9,873 nt of DNA from SSEF01 sp964398485 (GCA_964398485.1 CAYNMD010000029.1:1-9873); one strand, 5' to 3'; counted from the first letter of the stretch, positions 1 to 6,892 are shown. The notes: a model not told the origin generated them from the letters alone. Numbers and translations: made by a program.

Positions 1-27
1 TGCCTTCAACCACTCGGCCACGCCTCC
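1..27 (-). tRNA. tRNA-Ser, 5' part only
   Basis: Read on the minus strand from 27 leftward, the sequence is GGAGGCGTGGCCGAGTGGTT followed by GAAGGCA. This is the usual acceptor 5' arm, D-arm and start of the anticodon arm of a bacterial serine tRNA. The window edge removes the anticodon and everything downstream, so the isoacceptor cannot be named. A leucine tRNA is less likely because the GCCGAGTGGTTGAAGGC core is typical of serine. It lies just downstream of tRNA-Arg in the same direction. Confidence 0.85.
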
Positions 28-39
28 AAATTTTTCTAG

Positions 40-111
40 TGCGCTCGGAGAGAATCGAACTCCCATTGCCGGTTCCGAAGACCGGAGCTTTATCCATTAA
101 GCTACGAGCGC
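40..111 (-). tRNA. tRNA-Arg (anticodon TCG)
   Basis: On the minus strand all arms of a cloverleaf can be drawn. The acceptor is GCGCTCG/CGAGCGC with discriminator A. The D-arm contains GCTTAATGGATAAAGC. The anticodon arm is CCGGT-CTTCGGA-ACCGG, giving anticodon TCG. The T-arm is GGGAG-TTCGATT-CTCTC. CCA is not encoded. It sits 59 bases downstream of gpmI on the same strand and 12 bases before tRNA-Ser, so the three are probably one transcript processed by tRNA maturation enzymes. Confidence 0.95.
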
Positions 112-170
112 AGTCTCTCTGTTGTAGCGTGAATTGCTCGTTCCGTCAAAAAGTTTCGGGGTGCAAGTGG

Positions 171-1754
171 CTACAGACTGGGCATTCGTTTTTCGAGGAC
201 AGGCAGGAGGGATGTTCCGTTCATGACCGCTGGCTTGGAGAGACCGAGAACATCCAAGACGGTAGGGGCGACATCCGAGAGAAGTCCTTGGACTTCATTT
301 TGCTCACGCATCATTTCGTCAGCTCTTTTTTCGCGATGATTGGTAGGGGTGATATACCAAAGAGGGATGGGAGAGGTGGAATGTTCGGTGTCCTTTTCAC
401 CAGTCATCGGATTGATCATTTCTTCAACATTGCCATGATCAGAGGTGATGATGATGGCTCCCCCAGCCTTGAGAATAACGGGAATAATTTTGGAAAGACT
501 TTTATCGGTTGCCTCAACGGCCTCGATGGAGGCAGCTTCATTACCGGTGTGCCCGACCATATCTGGATTGGCATAATTTACGAGGATAAAGTCGTAGATA
601 CCCTCTTCTATTTTTTCAATGAGGGTATCGGTTACCTGGGGAGCGCTCATCTCTGGCTGCTCATCAAAGTGGGCGACAGTGGGCGAGGGGATAAGAATGC
701 GGTCTTCACCAGGGAAAGCTTCTTCATTGCCACCATTGAAAAAGTAGGTGACGTGAGCGTATTTCTCAGTTTCAGCAATGCGAAGTTGTTTGAGACCAGC
801 TTTGGAGAGTGTCTCGCCTAAGCTATCATGGACCTCTTCTGGTGGGAAGGCGATGTGAACGGGGAGTTCTTTTTCATACTCGGTCATGGTGACAAAAAAT
901 ACATCAGGGTTTTTTGTCTTAGTGAACCCATCAAAATCAGGGGTTACAAAAGCCTTGGTAAGTTCTCGGGCACGGTCTTCTCGGAAATTGAAGAAGATAA
1001 CTGAGTCGCCATCATTTATAAGAGATGGACCATCTTTTTTTACTATGAGTGTTGGCTCAATGAATTCATCAGTCACTCCCTTGCTGTAACTTTGCTCGAG
1101 ATAGAGGAGTGGGTCATCAGTCGTGGCCCCTACCCCTTCGGTTAACATGCGGTAGGCTTTTTCGATGCGGTCCCAGTTGTTATTGCGATCCATCGCGAGA
1201 TGACGACCACAGAGACTAGCGATAGTACCGATACCAACCAGTTGCATTTCTCGTTCAAGCTCTTGTATTTGTGTCATGCCAGAAGTGGGGCTTGAGTCGC
1301 GGCCATCAGTGAAGGCGTGGACGATCACTTCAGACAAGCCTTGTTCTTTGGCTAGTCTCAGGAGTGCCAGGAGGTGATCTTTGTGGGAATGTACGGCGCC
1401 AGAGCTTACCAAGCCCATAAGGTGGAGTTTGGTACCTTTAGTTTTTACATTCTGAACGGCCTCCATGAAGATCGGATTTTCAAAGAAACTCCGATCCTGG
1501 ATAGAGAGGGCAATACGAGGGAGATTTTGATAGATAATGCGGCCAGCACCCATAGTCATGTGTCCCACTTCACTATTTCCGGCTGTATTCCAAGGGAGAC
1601 CCACTGAGATCCCAGATGCTTGGAGGCTCGTCATGGGGTAATACTGATTGAGTTTTTCAAAGGTGGGAAGTTTGGCTTCTCGGATAGGATTGCCATGAAC
1701 CGTATTGGAAAGTCCCCAGCCATCGAGCACTACTAAGACAAACGGACGATACAT
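171..1754 (-). CDS. gpmI: 2,3-bisphosphoglycerate-independent phosphoglycerate mutase
   Basis: Cytoplasmic glycolytic enzyme that interconverts 3- and 2-phosphoglycerate through a phosphoserine intermediate and two Mn ions (family knowledge). The 527-aa product is close to the usual ~510 aa and complete. The alkaline-phosphatase-like domain opens with VVLDGWG (D11). The catalytic serine is S61 in NSEVGHMTMGAGR. The inserted phosphotransferase domain contains HAFTDGRDSSP near 147-155 and the CGRHLAMDRNNNW block near 182-194. The second metal site is visible as NPDMVGHTGN (D398, H402), SDHGNVEEM (D439, H440) and H458 in the TEHSTSP block. The start is the only ATG directly before the conserved strand; no SD is visible ahead of it. 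It is followed on its strand by tRNA-Arg and tRNA-Ser and diverges from rny. Confidence 0.97.
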   Translation of the reverse strand: MYRPFVLVVLDGWGLSNTVHGNPIREAKLPTFEKLNQYYPMTSLQASGISVGLPWNTAGNSEVGHMTMGAGRIIYQNLPRIALSIQDRSFFENPIFMEAVQNVKTKGTKLHLMGLVSSGAVHSHKDHLLALLRLAKEQGLSEVIVHAFTDGRDSSPTSGMTQIQELEREMQLVGIGTIASLCGRHLAMDRNNNWDRIEKAYRMLTEGVGATTDDPLLYLEQSYSKGVTDEFIEPTLIVKKDGPSLINDGDSVIFFNFREDRARELTKAFVTPDFDGFTKTKNPDVFFVTMTEYEKELPVHIAFPPEEVHDSLGETLSKAGLKQLRIAETEKYAHVTYFFNGGNEEAFPGEDRILIPSPTVAHFDEQPEMSAPQVTDTLIEKIEEGIYDFILVNYANPDMVGHTGNEAASIEAVEATDKSLSKIIPVILKAGGAIIITSDHGNVEEMINPMTGEKDTEHSTSPIPLWYITPTNHREKRADEMMREQNEVQGLLSDVAPTVLDVLGLSKPAVMNGTSLLPVLEKRMPSL

Positions 1755-2070
1755 AAATGTGTATTCAGTAAATTTGGTTTTTTCAGAGTACTTTTCTAGG
1801 ATATCATTTTTTTGACAAAAGGGGATATTTGGCCTACTCTATAGGGGCGATATAATTATTGTTTTTCCGTTTTCGAGCGCATTTTTTCTGGATTTTTGCA
1901 GTGTGTATGTACTCTGATACATCCCTTCTCTCAGTTTACGACTTCTCTTTTTGTACGAAAGGATTCTTTCATCAGGCTCAGTAGCTGACGAGGCTATTGG
2001 TCTTGTTTTTGGGAGAAACGCTACTGTGACTTCTCAAAGAAATCTTGAGCTCGGAACATAGTACTCACAT
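1755..2070. other. divergent gpmI/rny intergenic region and rny leader
   Basis: This 316-base spacer has no credible ORF. It is T-rich on the plus strand and holds the candidate rny promoter and a long untranslated leader of more than 200 nt. Two local stems are visible in the leader: GAAAG-gatt-CTTTC, and a perfect 7-bp closing stem CAGTAGC (1979-1985) with GCTACTG (2020-2026). No recognisable riboswitch core is present. I could not find a convincing gpmI promoter on the minus strand. Confidence 0.6.
1812..1840 (+). promoter_or_regulatory. candidate rny promoter
   Basis: TTGACA at 1812-1817 matches the sigma-70 -35 consensus, with a 17-base spacer and TACTCT as -10. A perfect TATAAT at 1851-1856 could be an alternative -10 but has a poor -35 (TTTGGC). 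Either choice leaves a leader of over 200 nt before rny. Confidence 0.5.
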
Positions 2071-3591
2071 ATGTTACCGATATTTTTTGTTGCCGGAGGC
2101 CTTTTGGTCGGTCTCGGTCTCGGCTATTTTATCCGGCAAAATATTGCCAAGAGGCAGCTTTCTACTGCTGAGGGTCAAGCAGCTAAAATTATTGCCAAAG
2201 CTGAAGAGCGTCAGCAAGAGATTATTCTTGAGACTAAGAAAAAGGCAGTAGCTATCCTTGAGGAAGCTAAAACCGAAGAAAAAACTCGACAGGAGAAACT
2301 AGCTCATCAAGAATCAAAAATTGAAAAACGAGAACAGCAGATTGAAGAGGAGGGCAAAAAATTAAGCACCGAGAAAGAGAAGCTTGCTTCACGAAATGCT
2401 GAGGTGGAACAGCTCAAAACAGAGATAGAAGCAGTGCGGACCAAAGAAATCGCGGAATTGCAGCGTGTGGCAGAGCTTTCCAAGCCGGAGGCTGAAGAGC
2501 GCCTGATGAAGCTGGTAGAGGATGAGAGTAAAGATGCTCTGGTCAAGCGGATGTCCAAACTGGAGAACGAGGCTCATGATGCACTTGAGAAGCGCTCTTT
2601 TGAGATTATGGCTACCGTGATTCAGAAATACTCTCGCACGCATGTTTCTGAATTTACCACCACGACGATTACTATTCCTTCGGATGAGATTAAAGGCAAG
2701 ATCATTGGGAAAGAGGGTCGTAATATACGGGCTCTCGAAAAAGAAACAGGCGTGGAGTTCATCGTTGATGATACGCCAGAGTCAATCATCGTCTCTGGAT
2801 TTGATCCAGTGCGTCGTGAAGTAGCCAAAATTGCTCTCGAAAAGCTTATTGCTGATGGGCGCATTCACCCGGCCCGCATCGAAGAAGCTGTGGCTGAAGC
2901 GAGAAAAGAGATCGACAACAAGATCAAAGAAGCTGGTGAGGCAGCGGCCTATGAGGCTGGAGTGCCCGGGCTTCATCCGAAGCTGCTCTATATTCTCGGG
3001 CGACTTCGTTATCGATACAGCTATAAGCAAAATGTACTCCTCCATTCGCTCGAGGTATCCTATTTGGCTGCGGCCTTGGCGGCAGAGCTCGGGGCCGATG
3101 TCGCGACGGCTCGGAAAGCAGGGCTGATGCATGATATTGGTAAGGCGGTGGATCATGAGATCGAAGGAACACACGTCAAAATCGGTATGCGTATTCTTGA
3201 GAAGTTTGGTCTGGGACAGAGTGTTATTGATGGCATGAAGTCACATCATGATGAGTATCCTCATGCCACAATCGAGAGCTACATTGTAACAGCGGCTGAT
3301 GCTCTTTCGGCTGCTCGTCCTGGAGCCCGCAAAGAAACAGCTGAAAAATATATCAAGCGACTCCAAGAACTCGAAGCACTCATCAATACCTTTCCGCAAG
3401 TGGAGAAGTCTTATGCCATCCAGGCTGGTCGCGAGGTACGCATCTTCGTCAATCCCGAAAAGACCGATGACTACGGTGCGATGAATCTGGCCAAAGATGT
3501 CTCCAAACGTATCCAAGAAGAGCTCCAGTATCCAGGTGAAATCAAGGTGGTAGTGTTCCGCGAAACGAGGGCAGTAGAATACGCTCGGTAA
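2071..3591 (+). CDS. rny: Ribonuclease Y
   Basis: Membrane-anchored endoribonuclease that starts decay and processing of many mRNAs (family knowledge). The 506-aa product has the full RNase Y layout. Residues about 3-19 form one hydrophobic anchor. A long charged coiled coil rich in E, K and Q runs to about 170. A KH domain follows, with its GxxG loop in IIGKEGRN (I211-N218). An HD domain has the diagnostic His-Asp pair in MHDIGK (H354, D355), with later histidines in SHHDEYPH. The C-terminal block RIQEELQYPGEIKVVVFRE is typical. Length is close to the usual ~515-520 aa. ATG 2071 is chosen because it opens directly into the anchor; no SD precedes it. It has its own terminator and appears monocistronic. 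Confidence 0.97.
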   Translation: MLPIFFVAGGLLVGLGLGYFIRQNIAKRQLSTAEGQAAKIIAKAEERQQEIILETKKKAVAILEEAKTEEKTRQEKLAHQESKIEKREQQIEEEGKKLSTEKEKLASRNAEVEQLKTEIEAVRTKEIAELQRVAELSKPEAEERLMKLVEDESKDALVKRMSKLENEAHDALEKRSFEIMATVIQKYSRTHVSEFTTTTITIPSDEIKGKIIGKEGRNIRALEKETGVEFIVDDTPESIIVSGFDPVRREVAKIALEKLIADGRIHPARIEEAVAEARKEIDNKIKEAGEAAAYEAGVPGLHPKLLYILGRLRYRYSYKQNVLLHSLEVSYLAAALAAELGADVATARKAGLMHDIGKAVDHEIEGTHVKIGMRILEKFGLGQSVIDGMKSHHDEYPHATIESYIVTAADALSAARPGARKETAEKYIKRLQELEALINTFPQVEKSYAIQAGREVRIFVNPEKTDDYGAMNLAKDVSKRIQEELQYPGEIKVVVFRETRAVEYAR

Positions 3592-3614
3592 ACGGACGTA
3601 TCTTTTAGGAGTAG

Positions 3615-3650
3615 AAAAATCCCCGGAAGCGGGGATTTTTCTTTTTCTCG
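3615..3650 (+). terminator. rho-independent terminator of rny
   Basis: AAAAATCCCCG-GAAG-CGGGGATTTTT forms an 11-bp perfect stem with a 4-base loop (3615-3640), followed by CTTTTTC. It lies 24 bases after the rny stop. The A-run on the 5' side would also let it act on minus-strand transcription. Confidence 0.93.
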
Positions 3651-3678
3651 TCTTGCAGAAAAGAATGGACAGGCTTAG

Positions 3679-3870
3679 TATAAAATTACCATTAGCTCAA
3701 AACTGACTTGGCGTGACAGCTAGGCAGTGCTGGTGGACTGTGAGAAGAGATCAAGTGAGGCAACTGCGAATCAGCCCTCTCGGCCGCAAAGCGGTCAGGC
3801 CCCAGAGCAATGAAGGAATTCAAACTCCTTCGGCGACCTCTGGGGCCAATTTATTTTTTTGTGGCTATTG
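3679..3870 (+). ncRNA. candidate structured non-coding RNA between rny and HU
   Basis: There is no supportable ORF here, but the stretch behaves like a small RNA gene. It lies between the rny terminator and a second strong terminator of its own. An AT-rich -10-like TATAAA is at 3679-3684 with no good -35 at normal spacing, so the 5' end near 3690 is uncertain. Stems visible include GCCGC-aaa-GCGGT (3783-3795), CAGT/ACTG (3725-3739) and a long-range CTGAC (3703-3707) with GTCAG (3794-3798). The ACTTG next to the first arm could instead pair with CAAGT at 3752-3756. I checked for RNase P, tmRNA, SRP and 6S signatures and found none, so the family is unknown. Confidence 0.5.
3798..3861 (+). terminator. 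terminator of the 3690-3860 RNA
   Basis: GGCCCCAGAG pairs with CTCTGGGGCC around an inner stem GAAGGA-attcaaac-TCCTTC, followed by AATTTATTTTTTTG. The stem is long and GC-rich and the U-tract is good. It has no upstream protein gene to serve, since rny already has its own terminator. That is the main argument for an RNA gene here. Confidence 0.85.
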
Positions 3871-4001
3871 ATACAAGTATGCTCGCGAGACAACTATGTT
3901 GTTGGTTCTTGTTTTTTTCACCGGGCTATCAAGATAGGGTCATGATCATCCAACGGCGCTTCTCTTTCGAAGATAAAAACGCTTCGTTGAGCCAAAAAAC
4001 C

Positions 4002-4030
4002 TTGCATCGTTTCTTGTTTTGCTTTATGCT
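4002..4030 (+). promoter_or_regulatory. HU gene promoter
   Basis: TTGCAT (4002-4007), a 17-base spacer, then TATGCT (4025-4030). The predicted start of transcription is near 4037. That places the stem-loop AGGAG-ataa-CTCCT (4038-4051) at the very 5' end of the mRNA and leaves a leader of about 50 nt. Confidence 0.65.
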
Positions 4031-4087
4031 CTGGGAAAGGAGATAACTCCTCAAAAATATGAATACTCACACTAGGAAGCGAGGTGC

Positions 4088-4375
4088 ATGGTTGTGAAGA
4101 ATATCAATAAGGATGCATTAGTCCACACGATTGGCGAGCGTACCAATCTTTCAAAGAAAGATATCGAACTCGTTCTTGAGGCACTTGAAGATGTGATCAC
4201 TAATGAACTTCGTCAGGGAAATAAAGTGACACTCACTGGTTTTGGTACGTGGAAGGTGTCTAATCGAGCCGCTCGCGAAGGTATCAATCCTCAAACGAAA
4301 GAAAAGATTACTATTCCGGCAATGAATGTTCCCAAGTTTACTGCTGGTAAGACTTTGAAAGAAGCGGTAAAGTAG
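4088..4375 (+). CDS. HU-family nucleoid-associated DNA-binding protein
   Basis: Small basic histone-like protein that binds and bends DNA as a dimer (family knowledge). The 95-aa product spans the entire family fold. Two N-terminal helices (about 5-44) contain NLSKKDIELVLEALEDVI. The saddle strand carries GNKVTLTGFGTWKV. The DNA-intercalating arm carries REGINPQTKEKI with the tip NP motif, followed by the closing FTAGKTLKEAVK. W replaces the more usual F in GFGT[FL]. I prefer HU to IHF because of length and arm sequence, but the two cannot be separated cleanly. ATG 4088 has GAGG only three bases upstream, so GTG 4091 or GTG 4094 (4-residue shorter N-terminus at most) are possible starts. Confidence 0.94.
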   Translation: MVVKNINKDALVHTIGERTNLSKKDIELVLEALEDVITNELRQGNKVTLTGFGTWKVSNRAAREGINPQTKEKITIPAMNVPKFTAGKTLKEAVK

Positions 4376-4401
4376 AGCTGTGCCCAAAAAGATAGAAGTA
4401 C

Positions 4402-4430
4402 AATCCCGTTTATGCGGGATTTTACTTTTG
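4402..4430 (+). terminator. HU gene terminator
   Basis: AATCCCG-tttatg-CGGGATT (4402-4421) followed by TTTACTTTTG. A 7-bp stem with a U-rich tail, 26 bases after the HU stop. Confidence 0.8.
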
Positions 4431-4441
4431 AGGGGGGAGGC

Positions 4442-4470
4442 TTGATAAAGCCTGTAGTTCAGGCTATGAT
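4442..4470 (+). promoter_or_regulatory. promoter of the tRNA-Pro / dsbA-like / yvcK unit
   Basis: TTGATA (4442-4447), 17 bases, TATGAT (4465-4470). The start would fall near 4477, 15 bases before tRNA-Pro. No other promoter or terminator is evident before the end of yvcK, so it probably drives all three genes. Confidence 0.75.
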
Positions 4471-4491
4471 GGACAAAGTTCATACGGGAAA

Positions 4492-4562
4492 CGGGGCGTA
4501 GTATAGTGGTAGTACGAGTGGTTTGGGACCATTTAGTCCCGGTTCGATTCCGGGCGCCCCGA
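4492..4562 (+). tRNA. tRNA-Pro (anticodon TGG)
   Basis: A full 71-nt cloverleaf. Acceptor CGGGGCG/CGCCCCG with discriminator A, D-arm GTAT-AGTGGTA-GTAC, anticodon arm AGTGG-TTTGGGA-CCATT, T-arm CCCGG-TTCGATT-CCGGG. Anticodon is TGG. CCA is not encoded. The C1-G72 pair and G35G36 fit proline. The dsbA-like start codon is 22 bases after the 3' end, so the mRNA 5' end is probably made by tRNA 3' processing. Confidence 0.95.
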
Positions 4563-4583
4563 CTAAAAAGTGAGGCCAAACAT

Positions 4584-5207
4584 ATGAAACTTATCTTGGG
4601 TATTCTTCTCGGTGTAGGGCTTCTTATTGGTGGTCTTTGGTATTTGAGTGGTATGGATGCAGCTGATACCAAGCAGCTTGATCTCTTGGCAGCAGATTGG
4701 AAGCAGGGTGCTGAGAATCCCAAGGTAACCTTGGTAGAGTACGCAGATTTTGAATGCCCCGCCTGTAGTGCTTATCAATCAGTCCTCAAAGAAGTCAAAG
4801 AAGCATTCAAGGATGATCTGCAATTTGTGTATCGTCAATTTCCACTTCCGATGCATCGTAATGCTTTGGCAGCTGCTCGTGCATCTGAGGCTGCTGGGCT
4901 TCAGGGGAAATTTTGGGAGATGCATGATCTTCTCTATGCCAAGCAAAAGGAGTGGGGAGGCAAGACTTCCGAGGACGTTACTCTTTTTGAAAAGTATGCA
5001 ACGGAGCTTGGGCTTGATCTCGAAAAATTCAAACAGGACGTCTCGAGTGATGCTACCCAAGAAGCTGTTGATCGGGGGCTTGAAAGCGGCAAAGCACTCA
5101 AGGTGCGGGGCACACCAACTTTTTTTCTCAATGGTGAACTTATCAAGAATCCAGCGAACGCTGAGGAGTTCAAAAATTTGATTCGAGCCAAACTCGAAGC
5201 AAAATAA
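4584..5207 (+). CDS. Membrane-anchored DsbA-like thiol-disulfide oxidoreductase
   Basis: Thioredoxin-fold protein of the DsbA/BdbD (Thioredoxin_4) group, expected to form or shuffle disulfides in exported proteins outside the membrane (family knowledge). The 207-aa product begins with a hydrophobic anchor (about 3-22, LILGILLGVGLLIGGLWYL) and no clear cleavage site, so it is probably tethered. The active site is C58-P-A-C61 in YADFECPACSAY. The cis-proline loop is RGTPTFFLNG with P178 after T177. The helical insert occupies about 95-160. The reading frame is open upstream through tRNA-Pro, but ATG 4584 opens directly into the anchor and has GTGAGG upstream. No DsbB or VKOR partner lies in the window. 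Co-transcribed with tRNA-Pro before it and yvcK 25 bases after it. Confidence 0.93.
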   Translation: MKLILGILLGVGLLIGGLWYLSGMDAADTKQLDLLAADWKQGAENPKVTLVEYADFECPACSAYQSVLKEVKEAFKDDLQFVYRQFPLPMHRNALAAARASEAAGLQGKFWEMHDLLYAKQKEWGGKTSEDVTLFEKYATELGLDLEKFKQDVSSDATQEAVDRGLESGKALKVRGTPTFFLNGELIKNPANAEEFKNLIRAKLEAK

Positions 5208-5232
5208 ACAGCGAGATTCTATCAGAACGAAT

Positions 5233-6252
5233 ATGAAGAAGGTCGTCACGATAGGTGGAGGCACGGGGAGTTTTATGCTGCTTTCGGGATTGAAGCAGTA
5301 TGCTATTGATCTCACGGCGATTGTCTCGATGGCCGATGATGGCGGATCGACCGGAGTTCTCCGCGATGAGCTGGGGGTGTTACCACCAGGCGACGTCCGC
5401 CAGTGTCTCGTAGCCCTTTCTGATTCGCCCGACATGCTGCGGGAGCTCATGAATTATCGTTTCCATGAGGGTGGGCTCGATGGACACAGTTTTGGTAATA
5501 TTTTTCTTTCAGCGCTCGAAAAAATTACTGGTGACTTCGGTAGCGCCGTCGAGGAAGCGGCTGAAATCCTCAAGGTGCGTGGCCGCGTGGTCCCTATCAC
5601 TTTGTCGGATACGCGGCTTATGATGGAGCTCCAGAATGGTGAAAAACTGGTAGGAGAACATGCTATCAATACCAGTACGAGTTTCGAATCGATTGGTGTG
5701 AGGAAGATGGAACTTCGGCCAAAACCGATAGCTAATCCATTCGCGGTTAAGAGTATTCTTGAGGCAGATATGGTGGTGATTGGTCCAGGGAGTCATCACT
5801 GTGCTATTCTCCCGAGCCTCCTGGTCCCGGGTATTGGGAAAGCGCTTCAGAAAACCAAGGCAGTGGTGGTATACAACTGCAATCTTATTAGTAAGCGTGG
5901 CCAGACAGAAAAGTATACACTTGAGGATTATGCTGAAGCGATCAACAAACTTATTGGGGCATCACGGATTGATTTTGTGACGTACAATGTAGCCGAGCCA
6001 CCCCAGAGACTCCTCAAGCGCTACGAAATGGAGGGTGGTTTAGTGGTCTTTCAGCACCGATCAAACGAGAAGAGGCCTTACCGAGTGGTTCAAGCTGATC
6101 TTTTGAGTGACGAAGGGAGAGTTTTTAGTAAGGGTGATAAGATAGCTGCTACACGTTCTTTTATCCGTCATGACCCAGAGAAACTTGGGAAGGTGCTTAT
6201 GATGCTCCTCGAGCTTGATGGCTATGAAACTATCCTGAAAGATATTGTCTAG
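5233..6252 (+). CDS. yvcK: YvcK/CofD-family protein (putative gluconeogenesis factor)
   Basis: Members bind UDP-sugars and influence cell-wall synthesis and cell shape when growing on gluconeogenic carbon. They share the fold of CofD, the 2-phospho-L-lactate transferase (family knowledge). The 339-aa product has the signature N-terminus VVTIGGGTGSF (5-14), MADDGGSTGVLRDELGVLPPGD (33-54), and GHSFGN (84-89). The central GPGSHHCAILPSLLVPGI block normally reads GPGSLYTSIIPNLLV, and it is followed by NCNLISKRGQTEKYTLEDYAEAI. Size is slightly above the usual ~320 aa. I assign YvcK rather than CofD because no other F420 gene is present. The spacer to the upstream gene is 25 bases without a promoter or SD, so it is the last gene of the tRNA-Pro unit. 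Only a weak stem follows it. Confidence 0.92.
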   Translation: MKKVVTIGGGTGSFMLLSGLKQYAIDLTAIVSMADDGGSTGVLRDELGVLPPGDVRQCLVALSDSPDMLRELMNYRFHEGGLDGHSFGNIFLSALEKITGDFGSAVEEAAEILKVRGRVVPITLSDTRLMMELQNGEKLVGEHAINTSTSFESIGVRKMELRPKPIANPFAVKSILEADMVVIGPGSHHCAILPSLLVPGIGKALQKTKAVVVYNCNLISKRGQTEKYTLEDYAEAINKLIGASRIDFVTYNVAEPPQRLLKRYEMEGGLVVFQHRSNEKRPYRVVQADLLSDEGRVFSKGDKIAATRSFIRHDPEKLGKVLMMLLELDGYETILKDIV

Positions 6253-6257
6253 AGAGG

Positions 6258-6277
6258 CTTGGATAAGCTAATTTTTA
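6258..6277 (+). terminator. weak possible terminator after yvcK
   Basis: A short stem GGCTT-ggat-AAGCT is followed by AATTTTTA. The stem is only about 5 bp with one wobble pair, so read-through into the following leader module is possible. Confidence 0.3.
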
Positions 6278-6280
6278 CTC

Positions 6281-6309
6281 TTGACGGATTATTTATTCTA
6301 TGCTAAGAT
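6281..6309 (+). promoter_or_regulatory. promoter of cassette 1 (copy 1 of the duplicated module)
   Basis: TTGACG (6281-6286), 17 bases, TAAGAT (6304-6309), with TGC just before the -10 forming an extended -10. Spacing, TGC and the following T-run then CAAC align exactly, at an offset of 801 bases, with the second promoter at 7082-7110. Confidence 0.8.
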
Positions 6310-6310
6310 A

Positions 6311-6455
6311 TTTTTTCAACTTTGATAAGTTGACTCGTGTTACTCAACTAGTGTAGTATCCGAGACAAGTTCTTTCTCATCTTTTCACAGTGTTTTTTGG
6401 AGAGTGGACGGATCAGTGTAGCTTATTCATCGAGGCTTTACTGACCCGTCCGCTT
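6311..6455 (+). ncRNA. structured 5' leader, copy 1
   Basis: Three stem-loops follow the promoter. H1 is CAACTT-tgat-AAGTTG (6317-6332). H2 has CTCG (6334-6337) with CGAG (6361-6364) around an inner TACT/AGTA pair. H3 pairs 6402-6417 with 6440-6455 over 16 positions with one mismatch, topped by AGCTT-attcatcg-AGGCT (6420-6437). The single-stranded AAGTTCTTT (6367-6375) and a T6 run before H3 are shared with copy 2. No U-tract follows H3, so it is not a simple attenuator. It ends about 50 bases before the 6505 ORF. No known riboswitch family was recognised. Confidence 0.7.
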
Positions 6456-6504
6456 GACCAAAGCGCTTTCGACGGGGCAACCCAACCGCAACCTGGAGAA
6501 CACC

Positions 6505-6837
6505 ATGCATTCCCGTACCTCCCTGTCCCTGGCGGCTCTGTCCGTCGCTTGCCTGAGTGGTGCTGCTTTCGCCCCGAATTCGCCGCGCGTGCTGACCGAC
6601 TTCGACTCCGGCCCGGGCACCGCCATGGATCCGTTGCACACCAAGTTCGCGCTGAGCATCAACAACGACGACGCCGGCCCGGGCGCTGCGATCACCGACG
6701 AACAGCGCGTGCAGCAGCAGGCCCAGGCCGAGAGCGCCGGTGGCACCCAGCAGGCCAACGCCGCCGACACGACCGAGATCAGCGCCAAGACCACCGCGGT
6801 GGGCGACCCGCCGGCCGGCAGCGACCAGCAGCAGTAG
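6505..6837 (+). CDS. small exported protein of unknown function (cassette 1)
   Basis: A 110-aa protein I do not recognise. Residues 1-23 form a clear Sec signal: a short basic start (MHSR), a hydrophobic core SLSLAALSVACL, and small residues SGAAFA before the mature part. Proline after AFA makes cleavage exactly there unlikely, so cleavage within SGA/AF is possible. The only cysteine is in the signal, but the lipobox match (SVAC) is poor. The mature part is acidic and rich in A, G, Q and D, without predicted membrane segments, and carries a repeated motif, DSGPGTA and DAGPGAA. It ends in QQQ. Third codon positions are overwhelmingly G or C, unlike gpmI, rny or yvcK. An SD (GGAG, 6495-6498) sits six bases before the ATG. 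It looks like a gene from a high-GC proteobacterium placed behind a native leader. Confidence 0.75.
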   Translation: MHSRTSLSLAALSVACLSGAAFAPNSPRVLTDFDSGPGTAMDPLHTKFALSINNDDAGPGAAITDEQRVQQQAQAESAGGTQQANAADTTEISAKTTAVGDPPAGSDQQQ

Positions 6838-6871
6838 GCCTTCAACGCCGGCGCGACGCCAAGTCAACCCA

Positions 6872-6892
6872 GGGTCGGCATCCTGCTGACCC
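6872..6892 (+). promoter_or_regulatory. stem-loop before second SD of cassette 1
   Basis: GGGTCGGCA-tcc-TGCTGACCC is a 9-bp stem with one wobble and a 3-base loop. It ends eight bases before the SD GTGAAAGGAG (6901-6910). A comparable hairpin precedes the same SD sequence in cassette 2. Confidence 0.5.

Noticed and set aside
39..821. 260-codon plus-strand ORF antisense to gpmI
   Set aside because: It overlaps tRNA-Arg and the well-conserved gpmI on the other strand and has no recognisable protein features; an antisense shadow.
3810..4046. 78-aa ORF between rny and HU
   Set aside because: It starts within the terminator hairpin, runs through the HU promoter and has no SD or protein-like composition.
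4506..4583. N-terminal extension of the dsbA-like protein
   Set aside because: It would translate the tRNA-Pro gene; ATG 4584 leads directly into the membrane anchor.
6311..6455. T-box, SAM, TPP, lysine, glycine or cobalamin riboswitch
   Set aside because: None of the conserved core sequences of these families is present, and no terminator/antiterminator switch follows H3.
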